Source of the DNA: Talaromyces rugulosus
Taxonomy: Eukaryota; Ascomycota; Eurotiomycetes; Eurotiales; Trichocomaceae
NCBI RefSeq assembly: GCF_013368755.1
Contig: NC_049562.1
Span: 558,001-622,000 of the forward strand
Direction of reading: 5' to 3'
Length of the DNA stretch: 64,000 bases
Shown here: piece after piece, positions 13,098 to 25,173 of the stretch
Numbering within the stretch: position 1 is the stretch's first letter
Layout of the letters: each line of letters begins with the position of its first letter
Program-made: the position numbers and the translations under genes
The notes under the pieces: model-generated
What the model saw: only the letters and a program-made list of their open reading frames with translations
The model's database searches: none
What the model was told of the DNA's origin: nothing

Positions 13098-14091
13098 GAT
13101 GTCTGGTATACGACTGGATATGTAAATAGTCACGAATTGATTGATAGTTCTAGCCTGTTTTAGTCATTCGTCGTAGATGTATTCTTAGGTATCGTATTTA
13201 TGTGACCTCCATGTTCATAGGGCGACTAGCGACAACAGGTATCATCGACAATCCAGTCCAAAAATAAGCATACAATGGCGCAAATCGGTGTCGGTGTTCT
13301 TTGCATCACAACGGAAGGATTGTGTCCGGAGAGCTCGATCTTGTGGCGGTAGGAAAAAGGATCGCATGGATTGTCGGTATGGAATATGAATCTTCTCAGT
13401 AATGTATTTGTTATCGTCCACCTCAACCGGACGAAAAACAAGTTCGTTATATTGACAGCGCGACTCGACGTTCGGAACGTGGGTTGAGGCTCGGTCTGAG
13501 AAATACGCTGGGCCAATGGAAAAGCAAATTTGCCATAGTTAGTGTGGGCGTAAAACTCTCTAAGAACCTAGCAAGGGCGGCATCGTGACCAGTTTGTTAG
13601 TTCGTGTCTGCCATCTTGGGTTATTGACGCAGTTCCAGTGCTTCTCGAGCAGTGGAAGAAGAAGAAGAAGGAGAAAAAGAAGGAAGAAGAGAGCGGCGGC
13701 GCAAAAGGGCAGGAGCCCCCGGAAGAGGAAAGGCCACCACCAGCCCGCACCCGCTTTCCCTCTCGCACTCCAGGGTCGATTCTGCTATATCGCAGTCTTG
13801 GGGACACTTTCTATCAGACAATGTGTGGCAAGCAAGCGTTTTATACTGTCGGTATTACGTGGGCTAATCCCTGTGAACAGCCAGGCTATGATGTTGCGCG
13901 CGAAGCATTACTTCTCCGAGCCATCGAACATACATGCATACATGTCCGAGAAGAGACATTAGTGGACTCGGATATCTCGCTTCAAATATCAAGGGCATAG
14001 TCGCGTGGCATTCTAGGTGCCGGCGATGCATCAATAAGACTCAGATTTGGGTTTCGAGGGATATAATTGGGTCTACTGGGGGGTATATACC
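13098..14091. other. Intergenic region and probable long 5' leader of the LSD1 gene
   Basis: About 1 kb. A purine-rich GAA/AGG tract lies near 13652-13740. An ORF at 13585-13962 reads through it with low-complexity Arg/Lys/Glu sequence and no domain, so I do not call it. The region is most likely the promoter and 5' UTR of the downstream demethylase gene. Confidence 0.5.
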
Positions 14092-17000
14092 ATGAGCCCT
14101 GCACCGGTTATATCAGAATCGTCGCCGGCCTCCATGGCAAAGGAGGCCAAGGGAGGCCTGAAGATGAACAGTGGCACTGCAAACTCACTGACATTCAAGC
14201 ATTACACTTATCCTGCCTCGTCGCAACGACCTCCGGTGCCGGCGCCGAAACGACGACGTATTGCAGAGCCTCTGTCCGTGGACAGCTCTGTCTCTCAGAA
14301 TACTGCCAATACTTTGCATGAAAACAATGGCCTTTGTCAATTGCCACACCAGATCCATTTCCAGACTAATTCTACACTCGATGGGTCGTTTTCGTCGCAG
14401 AGTGCAACAACAGATAGGTTTTCCCGCGATGGCTTTGACTCGGAAGCGTCGAATTATAACACGCCGAATACGTCGGCTTCAATAATCTCTGCCATTTCTC
14501 AGAAACAGTCCATGTCGCCTTCTATTTTGTTGACCACTGGATTAGATACAGCAAATACCCTGGCCGCTGCTCGGAATCCACCCACTACAACATTAGATAC
14601 TAAACCAGAGTACGAGCGCGAGGCTCCTGACTATGAGCAGTTCAAACCTCGGTCTTCAATTCCTTCTGGCCTCCCAGGACCGGTTTACGCTCAGCAATGT
14701 ATTACAGCCGCATATTCGTCACGTCTCAACCCTTTCGCATTACATGAAGGCGAGCAAGAGGCATTGGGGGACCACCTGTGCCATTTACACGTTACTACTT
14801 ATCTGAATATCCGGAATGGGATTTTGAGGCTGTGGACGCGCAATCCAATGATTAGCGTCACGCGGGAAGAAGCTTTGGGCTGTGCAAAGGATGCTAGATG
14901 GATGGGCCTGGCTGATTTTGCCTACGAGTGGCTTGTGCGGAACGGATATATTAATTTCGGCTGCGTCGAGGTACCGGAGGCTGACCTTTTACCTAAAAAG
15001 GGCCGCCGAAAAGACGATGGGCGTGTGATTGTCATTGTTGGTGCCGGTGTGGCTGGTCTTGCGTGTGCGAGGCAGTTGGAGGGACTATATCAGCAGTATC
15101 GCGACAGAATCGGGTCGTTAAAGGTTATCGTACTAGAAGGACGACGCCGTATCGGGGGACGTATATATTCACATCCTTTGAAAAGCCACAAGGAGATTTT
15201 GCTGCCAAAGGGACTGCGACCTACGGCTGAAATGGGGGCTCATATAATTGTTGGATTTGACCGAGGAAACCCGCTGGATCCGGTCATCCGATCGCAGCTA
15301 GCACTGCGATACCATCTTCTCCGGGATATTTCTACAATATATGATATTGACGGGTCGCCCGTCGACGAAGTTCAAGATGCGATGGACGAGCGGCTGTACA
15401 ACGACGTTCTCGACCGCTCTGGGAACTACCGGCACAAAACTCTTATCAATACCACTGCTGAGGGAGATCGTGATATGATGTACCATGGCCGGGATATAAC
15501 CGTCAGTGATGGCGTGACAGTTCGCCAGTTTGAGGAAGCTCGTGCAGCTGGGACACACCATCTTTTGCTTCCAGCAGCGAGACTACGTCGTGGTATCGGA
15601 CACAATGCATCTCGTATTCTACCTCCTCCATCTTCGCAAATGGCCGATGCACCAGATGAGGAATTGCCGGCGGCTATGGAATGCCAAAACATGGGATGGA
15701 AACTGCGAGATGGTGTTTCTGCTCGAGACGACCTGGATCTCGACAAGATTGCCAAGGCATCTTCGAGCCAGACGCTGGGAGCTGTCATGGACGAAGGCGT
15801 CGGCCAATATCAACGCATGCTTCCACTGACGCCCAAGGACATGCGGCTTATGAATTGGCACTATGCGAATTTGGAATACGCGAACGCGACGAATCTCAAC
15901 GGGCTAAGTTTGTCGGGCTGGGATCAGGACATGGGGAATGAGTTTGAGGGCGAACACGGCCAAATCATCGGAGGATACCAACAGCTGCCTCGAGGGCTAT
16001 GGGCGTTGCCTACAAAGCTAGACGTGAGAACCAACGAGACCGTCACCAAGATTACATACGACACAACGGGTATAGGAAAGACTACAGTCCATACTGAAAA
16101 CGGCCCTATTGCGGCAGATCACGTCGTCTATACTGGGTCCTTGGGCACACTTAAACACCGCAGCGTCGATTTCTCGCCTCCATTACCGGACTGGAAAACC
16201 GGAGCGATTGACCGGCTTGGCTTTGGGGTCCTCAACAAGGTCATCCTAGTCTTTGATCATGTGTTTTGGGACTCCAACCGGGACATGTTTGGACTTCTCC
16301 GCGAAGCCGAAGTGCCCGGTAGCATGTCACAGGCAAGCTATGCTAGAAACAGAGGCCGATTTTACCTATTCTGGAACTGCGTCAAGACAGCGGGCGTGCC
16401 GCTGCTGATCGCGCTGATGGCCGGTGACGCCGCACACCAGGCCGAGAGCATGGCGGACGCGGAAATCGTGGCCGAAGTCACTTCGGAACTGCGCAACATT
16501 TTCAAATCTAGCCCTGTCCCAGACCCGCTAGAGACCATAGTCACGCGCTGGAAGTCGGACAAGTTCACCCGGGGCACGTACTCGTTTGTTGCAGCCGATG
16601 CCTTGCCTGGGGATTACGATCTTATGGCCAAGGGTGTAGGCAACCTGCACTTTGCCGGTGAAGCAACCTGTGGCACGCACCCGGCGACTGTACACGGGGC
16701 GTTTTTGTCAGGGCTGAGAGCGGCGACGGATATAATGGACAACATATTGGGACCTATAGCAGTGCCGAAGCCGCTGGTTCCAGCAAAGGAGGGCGAGGTC
16801 ATTGGGCCTTATAATGGAGGATTCATCAATGCAAACCTCGCTGCTGAAAAAGTAACAACACCAAAAAAGGAATTCACACCAAAGTCCAAACCAAAGCCAA
16901 AACCAAAACCAAAACCTAATACAACAGCAACAACAACATTGCCAACCGAAACTCCCACCACCCTCTCCAAAGAACAACAACTATACAACGACGCGCTCCA

Positions 17001-17397
17001 AACGCACCTCCACAACACCATCGGCTCACCCCCGGCCAAACCAGGCAAAATCGCACTCAACCCATTCCTTACATTCCAAAAGGACTACTGGATCCGCGCA
17101 AAGCAGAAATGCGAAAACAACAAAAGAGCAGCCACAAACGATCCCAACGCAAAAGCTGCGCGGGATGAGGTGCGTGCCGTGCTGGGTCAGATGTGGCGCG
17201 AGGCGGACGAGCAGACGCAGCGACCATATCACGAGCAGATGGCGGTGAATCGGCAGACGAATAATGAGGTGCTAGAAACGTGGAAGGGCCAGATGGCCGA
17301 GTATGAGAAGAGGAGAGCGGAGGAGACGGGGGCGTGGGAGAGGCAGAATCCGTATGACAAGTGGGTGGGCGAGAACCTGAATGTAGGGCACGTATAG
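14092..17397 (+). CDS. LSD1-type lysine-specific histone demethylase (SWIRM, amine oxidase, HMG box)
   Basis: A single 3.3-kb exon encodes 1101 aa. The first 190 residues are Ser/Thr/Pro-rich with a basic patch (APKRRR) that may be a nuclear signal. A SWIRM domain spans about 195-305. A FAD-dependent amine oxidase domain follows, with the dinucleotide fold VIVIVGAGVAGLACARQLE near 313, the flavin-contacting EGRRRIGGR, Lys716 in GVLNKVI matching the catalytic-site Lys of human LSD1, and FAGEATCGTHPATVHGA near 854. A Lys-Pro repeat linker (about 923-943) leads to an HMG box (about 985-1090). This SWIRM-AO-HMG order is known for Aspergillus KdmA and related fungal proteins. Such enzymes remove methyl groups from histone H3 lysines, and the HMG box probably contacts DNA. 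The first in-frame ATG is at 14092, as the frame upstream starts only with TTG. Confidence 0.92.
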   Translation: MSPAPVISESSPASMAKEAKGGLKMNSGTANSLTFKHYTYPASSQRPPVPAPKRRRIAEPLSVDSSVSQNTANTLHENNGLCQLPHQIHFQTNSTLDGSFSSQSATTDRFSRDGFDSEASNYNTPNTSASIISAISQKQSMSPSILLTTGLDTANTLAAARNPPTTTLDTKPEYEREAPDYEQFKPRSSIPSGLPGPVYAQQCITAAYSSRLNPFALHEGEQEALGDHLCHLHVTTYLNIRNGILRLWTRNPMISVTREEALGCAKDARWMGLADFAYEWLVRNGYINFGCVEVPEADLLPKKGRRKDDGRVIVIVGAGVAGLACARQLEGLYQQYRDRIGSLKVIVLEGRRRIGGRIYSHPLKSHKEILLPKGLRPTAEMGAHIIVGFDRGNPLDPVIRSQLALRYHLLRDISTIYDIDGSPVDEVQDAMDERLYNDVLDRSGNYRHKTLINTTAEGDRDMMYHGRDITVSDGVTVRQFEEARAAGTHHLLLPAARLRRGIGHNASRILPPPSSQMADAPDEELPAAMECQNMGWKLRDGVSARDDLDLDKIAKASSSQTLGAVMDEGVGQYQRMLPLTPKDMRLMNWHYANLEYANATNLNGLSLSGWDQDMGNEFEGEHGQIIGGYQQLPRGLWALPTKLDVRTNETVTKITYDTTGIGKTTVHTENGPIAADHVVYTGSLGTLKHRSVDFSPPLPDWKTGAIDRLGFGVLNKVILVFDHVFWDSNRDMFGLLREAEVPGSMSQASYARNRGRFYLFWNCVKTAGVPLLIALMAGDAAHQAESMADAEIVAEVTSELRNIFKSSPVPDPLETIVTRWKSDKFTRGTYSFVAADALPGDYDLMAKGVGNLHFAGEATCGTHPATVHGAFLSGLRAATDIMDNILGPIAVPKPLVPAKEGEVIGPYNGGFINANLAAEKVTTPKKEFTPKSKPKPKPKPKPNTTATTTLPTETPTTLSKEQQLYNDALQTHLHNTIGSPPAKPGKIALNPFLTFQKDYWIRAKQKCENNKRAATNDPNAKAARDEVRAVLGQMWREADEQTQRPYHEQMAVNRQTNNEVLETWKGQMAEYEKRRAEETGAWERQNPYDKWVGENLNVGHV

Positions 17398-17543
17398 ATA
17401 TTTTTATCATTTTATTCTATTTTTTATCATTTATGAGTGATGGTTTGTTATCGTTAGAATAGCGCTGTTTTACCCAATCTTACTGCTCACGAAACCAGTC
17501 CCATACATGCATCCAATTCATACTTTATATACAAGTAAATTAA

Positions 17544-19376
17544 TTATAGTAATGTATCATCACCTTTCAAATTCCTCACAACCCTAATCCTCGGCTCCAT
17601 CCTAAACTCAACCCAAATTCCCCTCGTCACAAACCTTCTCACCACGCCATCCCTCACCTTCTCAAACAGCGCGACACCCGCATCGCCAGCGACTGCGCGT
17701 ATAATGTTTGCCTCGAGCTGGCCTTGAGCGATATCGCCGGCACGCAGGATTCGGAAGCCAGTGAAGCTGTTTATCGTGTCGATTGTTTGCCATTTTCCTT
17801 TTGTTATTGTATTTTTTTCTGTTTCTGTTTCTGATGAAGATTGCGGAATAACTTCAGAGACGTCTTCGACGAGCGCGTAGTCGATGGTCGACCAGAACTG
17901 CGGCGTGGCTTTGAGGGTTTCGTTTTCGGTTTTGTCGTAGATCCATGTAGACACCACCGAATCATCAGGATCGAGCTGGAGGAAGCGCGTCACGCCGGTC
18001 TGGCAGGCGAGATTGCCCATGTGCAACACAATACGCGGCTGCGTGCCGTCGGCATGTCGGTGCACGCTCTGCAGGGCATATGCTCCGGGGTAATTCGCCG
18101 CAGAGGCCGGGAGATAAACGAGCGTGCTGACCAGGAACGAAGCCAGCGTCGAAACGGCCAGAGCGAGGGCGAGGATGCGGTAGACGATGGATTTGGCGCG
18201 GCGCGTCCAGATATATGCGGCGCCCTGGGCGGCCGAGGCAGTCAAGGCGGGCACGACGTAGATGATGAAGCGCCATTCCTTGTGCGGAAGGACACTGTAC
18301 AGACCCATGAATGCTAGCGATGGAAGCAGCAGCGAGACAGAGGCGCGGCGTGTCGCACTGGCCCAGAGAGAGGCGGGGATGCCGACGAGCCATATCAACG
18401 GGTTCATTAGAAGCCGGGGAAGCGCATCGACAAAATAAAAGTACCACGGGCTAGTTCCCCATTCAGACGACTGGCCGGCAAGTACATTGAATTTAAACGC
18501 TGCAAATTCCGGCCAGAGGGGGAACTGTTGCCAGAAATAAGAGTCGATGAGCACCGTCGTCGACAGTCCGACGAGCAACCCAACAATACCGGCGGGGATG
18601 ATGTCGCTGATTATCCGCACGCGATTTGTTGCAAGAAGAAAAAATGTATTCATGGCGAGGAAAACGGCAAGTTCAGACCGAAAGATAATCCCTGCAACTG
18701 TAATAAGGACCAGGGAGACCCGGTGTCTTGAATGCGCTTTGGCAACAGTCCCCGGTTCAGGGAGAACAAGACGCAAGGCGATTGTAGCTAGACCCGACGA
18801 TTAGCCCAGTCAAAAACAAACAGAATTTTAGTGGCTAGTACTTATTCCAAATGCAAACATATTCGACAGCGTGCGTGATGCGTAATAGGCAACGTGGAAT
18901 TGGCTAGCTTGGAAGAGCAGAAACCAAAGCGCCGTCGCCCTCCCAAAAGCCCGGTGCAGTCCTCGAGCATACGACAGCAGAGCGAATGCATTGAACAAGC
19001 CGAGAACAGCGCGAGCGAGACACTGCCTGTCCACATGGCTATCCAGCCATAGAACCGGCTGCGAAGCCGCTGCCAGAGCAAGCGCTCCGACAAATGTTCT
19101 GGGCACTGCGCCGGGAAAAGAAAAGTGGTCGTAATCACTAGCAATCTTTCGAGCTACCTCTTCCAGCCCCAGACGAGGCGAAGGGATGCCATATTTGAGA
19201 ATGTCATGGGTGGCCTGGAGGTGGAAGGACTCCTCGACTTTAGTATATGGCGCGGCGAGCAGATGCAATATGATGACAGCGGGGATGGTCAGGTAAATGA
19301 CGACGTCTGGATTCTCGAATTAACTACAAATTTCATGCCAAAAAGAAATACCAAACGCACCGAATAACCTAGACAT
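17544..19376 (-). CDS. ALG12: Dol-P-Man:Man7GlcNAc2-PP-dolichol alpha-1,6-mannosyltransferase
   Basis: Exons on the minus strand are 19376-19361, 19306-18842 and 18787-17544, giving 574 aa. ALG12 adds the eighth mannose to the lipid-linked oligosaccharide in the ER lumen during N-glycan assembly (GT22 family). The signature APYTKVEESFHLQATHDIL, with the luminal acidic loop, and FPGAVPRTF are diagnostic and set it apart from ALG9 and the GPI mannosyltransferases. Many hydrophobic segments follow, then HKEWRFIIYVVP, a GT22 hallmark. The first exon is only 16 nt (MSRLF plus one base), and joining it across a 54-nt intron gives MSRLFDVVIYLTIPAVIIL, a typical first membrane segment. A plausible alternative would be a start further upstream in another frame, but that frame hits a stop. 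Confidence 0.9.
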
Positions 19377-20477
19377 GTTTCCACCATTGCTGCGCATTGA
19401 ACAACTATTGTTGTTGTCGATCGCTGACGACGCAGCGATATCGATAAGTCCCAGTCAAACAGTGCAAACACGGCCAGCGCGATCTGGTTACTTCGAGCAG
19501 CGGCAGAACCAACCATGCCTGACATATTCATGTCAACCAGATGAATAACGACCACGCAGGCTCCTGTCTTTGAAGATGCTGTTATTCGGGTTTGGCCGGT
19601 TAATATATGGTATATATAATACTCACCTTTTCTCCCGTACTTTCAACTAACCGACTGTTTTAGTTACGGTTCTACTGATCAACGCCGTGTGTGTCCTGTC
19701 CGAGGACCGATTTCTTGCCAGAAGTACGCACTCCTTTCACCAAATACATACTACACTCGTCTTCAGGAATTTAGAAAAGCTGACTAGAGTAGTCGGATGG
19801 GGTCGCTCACAGCCAGAGCCAGGGTTTGGCTCGAGTTATGACAACTCAAGCGTCAAGGCCAAGACGGTCAATCTGATTACCAGTGTCCGCACTGTGATGC
19901 GAAGTGCGTTCCTCCTTGTGTGTTGAACCAAGAGGATATATACTGACGGAGACAGTACCGCTTATTTTAATTAACGCGGTCATCATCATATACGAACTGA
20001 TCCTGGGATGAGGCGCAACGAAGCAAAACGAAAACAACACGGAAATGGCAATAGCAATCACAATGAATCACGGTGTTTATGTTTACAAGGAGGAAACTAC
20101 TACGTTTTATACGTTTTGTCATCAGTCAATCGATTAGACATCTAGCGTACAGCTCTTCGAACAAACAACTGAAACAAGCAATACCGATCAATTGGCTTGA
20201 AATGCTTGGATAGCCAGGAATTCATGCAAAATAGTAAAAATAAGAATAAAATACCAAACTAACCCTACAACGCCATATCGTTGAACCAGTGCTGTTCCGA
20301 GTAAAGGGTATAGGAACCGAGGTAATAAAACACCATCGCGTGCGTGAATCCGAGAAGATGCACCGATGTCACTTTTCTAACGAAATAGTATTTACTATTT
20401 CGCTGGTAAATATGTACTAGAATGGAAGAGGACCGAGACACTGTCTATTACGCAAGTGCTCTATTTGAAGATGGCAA
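19377..20477. other. Intergenic region between ALG12 and creB
   Basis: About 1.1 kb. The left part is the ALG12 promoter, since that gene runs leftward. The right part lies downstream of creB. No ORF with coding character, RNA gene or repeat is recognised. Confidence 0.5.
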
Positions 20478-22929
20478 TCAACCCATCAAGCTCATTGATT
20501 TCTTCCTCAGCCCAAACCCTTTCCATTTGTGGTTTGCCTTGTCCTTGTCTTGTTTTCCTCTGGAAGAAGCATCCGGCGTCGATGGAGGTAGCGTTTCTGG
20601 AATGACAGGATTTGACGTTGGGGCATCCTCCTCAATGACATGTTCATGTAGTCTTGGATCCGGAGGAGATCCATTCTCAGAAAGTAGTTCTGAACGGGGA
20701 AACTCGGACGAAGCCGCTCGTTTGCCCTCTTTCGATACAAACCGATGACTCAGGCTCTTGCTACTGCGCCGGAATCGATTCAAGCTGCCTGTGAGCGTCT
20801 TGTGTCCGTTTTCTCCGTTCTCTATTTTTCGGTCCTCTTCGGCTTTGCTTGCCTTGCTCGCCTCACGAGCGGCTTTCATGTCGGCTTCTTCTCGTCTCGT
20901 GTCCTCTTTACGCTTCGCTTCTTGTTCTTTCCGCCTCTGTTTCTCGGCCCTTTCCTTGTCTTTCTCCGCGGCCTTTCGCTCCTTTTCTTCTCTGGCGCGT
21001 TCCTTGCGAGAGTGGACATCGCTCTTCTTCGGGCTAAGGCTCATGGGAGGATCTGACGGAATTGGAGGGACTGGAGGACTTGTGGAAAAGGCATGTTCCG
21101 GGTGCGTTGACATCTGAGGCGCCGTGGGCACGGCTTTCAACGGACTGAAACGATGGGCGTCGTCATCAGGAGGGCCTTGGTAGGTTTGAATGTGGTTGAG
21201 CGGCGAGGAAAGCGGAACGCCGTTGCCTTCTTTGACATCCGCAGTGCCATTGACTGGATGCAAACCTTCTTGCTCCTGTTCTCGCTGCACGGCTTCAAAT
21301 GTGGTTTCTTGGTAGAAGAGCACATACGCGCAAGCCAAGCCGGGGCGATCGCCAAAGAAATTGCGTACGTAGTTTTTGTCAACAGGCTCCACCATTTCGT
21401 CGTCAAACAAGAGCCAGCCTCGGTCTTCGGTCTTGATGATAGCCACGTAGTGGCCGTGATAGGGGCCACCGCCGATGTGGACGACCACGGCATATAATTC
21501 GTAGAGACGATCCGGGTCCTCGGCGTCATCTGTGGTATTGAATAGTCGTAGGTGATAAGGATAGACAACACGGTGGAAAAGCTTCTGTAGTCTCTGCAGA
21601 TCTTCGGTGTATTTGAAGCGTTTCAAGTGCAAAGCCAGAATCTTGGGCAGGCGTTTTATTTTCATCCGTTTCTCCGCCTCTTGAAGCCCGCCGCAGTTGT
21701 CACAGTGGAACTTGTTCCGTTCGCACAGCATCTCCTCGGCGGAGAACTTGCGTAGACAAGAGGTTACGGAGGAGTGCTGTTCTAAATCTACCGACAAGTC
21801 TAAAAACACCTCGTCTCGCTGGGAAACCTTCTCGCAGGTCAAACACTGGGTTTCTGATGTCAGGGTCCCCTCGAAAAGCTCATGGACCCATCGACTTGTA
21901 TTTGGTGTTTTCGAACCGGTTGAGCCTTCCACTCGGGTGCTAGAGGACGGTGCCGAGGAATCCGTGACAGCCACCGTCTGCTCCGAGTCGGTAGAGTCGA
22001 CTGGTGCATCTGTTATTTGCTTGGACGATTCGGCCTCGACATTAGTGACCACCTCATTGAGCAGGAGGTTGAGGAACTCGTGTGCATCCTGATGCATTGC
22101 TGTTCGAAACATTTCATTCTCGCGTCGGAGCACCTCCAAAAAATGCTGGGGCCGCACGACACCCATCTTCGACTGGCTTGCAACCACCGACTCAAAGATA
22201 TCTTTCAGAGACGTGAAAAGAGATTCCGACATGCCATAACTGACGGAGTTGTCTTTTGTATCGAGCAGAGGGAGCGTCTGTATGGCAACTTTCTTCTTGT
22301 ACTCTGGAGAGTCCTTATCCTCGGGCTTGGTGGGCTGGGCGGGCGTCACGCCGGCACTTCGTGACGAGGATTGTCCGGCGGCAGTCTTTGCCTTTGCGGC
22401 GGCAGCTTCGGCTTCTGCAAAGGCCTCTGGGCTTTGAAATTTCAGGTTCTGGGCGAGCGCGGTCTCGAGGGTTTCGATGGGCGTTCGTTTCGGGTAGTTT
22501 ACAACCGCTTCTCGAAAGGGAACCGAGTAGTAGAGACACTGTAAAATAGAATTGCAATAACTGGTATATAGGTCAGCGAGTTTCCGGTTTCTGTTCAGAA
22601 GAGCATGTCGTACCATGTGTTTCCATACTGAGATTGCAAGTTAGCATCATATCAGATATTCAAGTTGACTGCACTTACATTCTCCATGCCAAAGAATTTG
22701 TCACTACCGTCGCCCCGGACCGGGCCCGAATCCAAGAGCATCTTCTCCAGCGGAGTCATCGGGGGCGCATTAGGGTCCTTTTTGGGAGGGCTGGGACCCG
22801 AGGTGGGCGAATACGGGCCCTGTAATGATGGCAGTGTCAGCATTGTTTACCGAACAAAAAAGAAGATTCACAGGGGTGCGGGTGCAGACGTACAGCATTG
22901 CCCCTCAGATTCTTGAAGAACGACCCCAT
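20478..22929 (-). CDS. creB: Ubiquitin carboxyl-terminal hydrolase CreB (USP12/46 type)
   Basis: Minus-strand exons 22929-22894, 22819-22679, 22627-22614 and 22560-20478 encode 757 aa, close to the length I recall for Aspergillus CreB. It is a cysteine deubiquitinase. In Aspergillus CreB works with the WD40 protein CreC in carbon catabolite repression (established for that genus). The Cys box [15 protein letters not shown] is assembled from the 14-nt third exon and the fourth exon. The His box [13 protein letters not shown] and the zinc-ribbon CLTCEK/CDNCGG pairs are present. The C-terminal third is charged and coiled ([19 protein letters not shown]), with proline-rich [11 protein letters not shown], as expected for CreB. 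The N-terminus [12 protein letters not shown] comes from a 36-nt exon. The catalytic Cys codon is split by intron 3 (TG|T). Confidence 0.93.
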
Positions 22930-24319
22930 GTTGTTTCAACAGCACGGCGGGTTCGAGAAGAACGGGTTCATCTGGTAGCTGTGGTACCCCAGAATGTAGT
23001 CGGCTCCGCCACCGGTCGGCACGGCCGCCGCGCTGATAAATGAGGGCACAAGGGCCACTGGGTATGGTGGTGCGAAAGCGCGAGAAGCGAGAAGCGATAG
23101 AGGAAGCGTTTCTCGAGTGCGAAATGGATCGATCAAGGGTGGATTCGCAGGCAACTAATTCTAATTGCTGCCGGTTCGTTCGGTAGGGATGGCTGATCGG
23201 CAGCGGTCGAAAGGACAACGCTAGCAACGGCTGTTAAGAGCGATAAGAGAGAGAAGGAGATAGAACGACGAGCGATAGAGGGGGGGAAAGAGGGCACAGA
23301 AGGAAACAGACGATGGGGGGGTGGGAATGGGAGGAGGAATGGTGAGAGAGAGTGTGTGTGGTGAGAGAGATGACAGGACAGAAAGAGAGTCTGGCGGGAT
23401 GCGCCCTGGACAGCGGACGGTCCGGGGCAGCAGCAACGAACCGGGGGGAGAGAAGTTAGAACCAGCCAGTGGCCGTGCGTGGGCGAGTCTTGGAGCGACG
23501 GCGTCCTCCGAGTTTTTGTCCGGGCACCAGAGTTAATTAATCAATTACGCTTCGTGGCTTACATTTACTCCTTACCACTCCCTTTCTACAAAGTTCCTGA
23601 GCGATGAATGGATTGTCCCGGCGTTTTCCCCGGCGCATCCACAAAATCCCTTCTCCGCACCGCTTTGAAGTGCAGCCTAGTTACGCGTTCGCTCCCACCA
23701 CAGCAGTGTATAGTGTATCGTCCCCCGCCGTCAAAGTGGTAGACAGGATGCTACGCCGTTGAGTCATGTATCAATGGGCGGCTTCACGTCCTGGCGGAGG
23801 GACTGACTGACTTGCAGCGCCGCGTTTAAGAGCGGAGCAGTGACGACAGGCGCTGCCGATCGCTTCTGGAAGCGAATTCAAGCCCCCCCCGTCACCCTGT
23901 CTGTCCGTTACTCAACGTCAAGCAGCTCGGATTCCCAAGCAAGGATTGCTTGCTCCTGTTGTATCTGTCCCCTCAGCTGATTTCCCTCCCTGTCGGCAAT
24001 AAAAGGGCCTGATCCGAAGCGTGGGTGGCGTCTCCGCTTGGCGCCGTTCAGGCCGGCGGACTCGACTACTGCTGCGTGGAACATTGTATTAACCCGGTAA
24101 TTAATACGGCAGTATGCAGCAGAGGATATGATTAGTCCCAGCATACGGAGTACGTACGTACTAGTACAGCAGTGAAGTTGAAACAGAGAATAGTAAGAGA
24201 ATAATAATAGAAAAGTTCCGAGAGGGGCCAGACGCGCTAGTCCTGATCGGAATGCCACGCGAGACGCATGTGGCATCTGCCACTCCGGGATGGCTTCTTA
24301 TTGGCTTCCTGTTTAAAAC

Positions 24320-24346
24320 TGGATCCACTATGTCCTGGTGGATCCA
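24320..24346. repeat. Perfect inverted repeat, 9-bp arms
   Basis: TGGATCCAC at 24320-24328 and GTGGATCCA at 24338-24346 are separated by a 9-nt loop. Confidence 0.9.
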
Positions 24347-24409
24347 TTCCTTGCAGCGTGATTGGTCCTTCGGCGATACACTGCCTGCTGGGGCCGTTGC
24401 GATTGGCTG

Positions 24410-24430
24410 TGGCGTCTGTCAGTGACGCCA
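24410..24430. repeat. Perfect inverted repeat, 7-bp arms
   Basis: TGGCGTC at 24410-24416 and GACGCCA at 24424-24430 are separated by a 7-nt loop. It lies 64 bp from the hairpin at 24320, in a stretch with several CCAAT-type boxes. Confidence 0.85.
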
Positions 24431-25173
24431 CCGCGATTTGTATCCTTATACAGCAGTAGTACGAGCTTATATCAATTCTTTTGGAATTCATTATGCAAGC
24501 ATATGCAACCTTCAACAGGACTTTCAAACATACTGATGTATGTAACAAGAGTTATGGCTACTGTAGAGACAATTGGATCTGCTCATGTACCATAGAAAGA
24601 CTGCAGACTTTCAGGACCAATCGGGTCTTTTAATAAATACATGACTGGACAATACCATTCCGACTAGTAAACCCTCCCACCTGATCAAGCCAGAATAATA
24701 ATACAATGAAGAGCACTTCCTCTCTTGGCAGTCCAGCGGCAATCGGTGCGGCCACTCGCGCTAATATTGATCTTACCCCAGGTTTGCCAAAGGCTATGAC
24801 GACGCGCATGCTCACATGATACAATCAGTTGCATATGTCTTGCTCTTATTATAAATAACAATGCCAGCTAGTAAATATCATCTGATGCAACTATTACATG
24901 CAGCGCAACATGTTCTGTATCCAGCATGCTGTCATGAACGTGTTGTAAACCATGTATCGTGACGAGCGGAACCCCAAACCCTAATTTCCTAATCGGGACA
25001 GCTTGGCTTGGCCCGATTCGTTCCCGCCCGGAGAAGAAAAAAAGTAAAGGGGAACGGAACGATCGAACGATGAGTCAAGGGGGAGATCTCAGTCCAAAAA
25101 ATAAAACTCACTCAGCTGATAAATAATTGTATTGCTATTGTCCTTCTTTACATCCCACTTGTTTCTTTTGTTT

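Larger units (their letters stand above)
22930..25173. other. Long divergent intergenic region between creB and the histidyl-tRNA synthetase gene
   Basis: About 2.24 kb. The first 600 bp upstream of creB are purine-rich on the plus strand (GAGAGA blocks at 23245-23400), consistent with a long pyrimidine-rich creB leader. Around 24240-24440 there are several ATTGG (CCAAT on the other strand) boxes and two perfect hairpins (24320-24346 and 24410-24430). The ORFs present, for example minus strand 23908-24276, have no family signature. No RNA gene was recognised. Confidence 0.5.

Noticed and set aside
13585..13962. ORF of 125 codons upstream of the LSD1 gene
   Set aside because: Low-complexity Arg/Lys/Glu sequence from a GAA/AGG tract, no domain, and better explained as 5' leader.
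23908..24276. Minus-strand ORF of 122 codons in the creB/HTS1 spacer
   Set aside because: No family feature, no supporting splice pattern, and it overlaps CCAAT boxes and hairpins.
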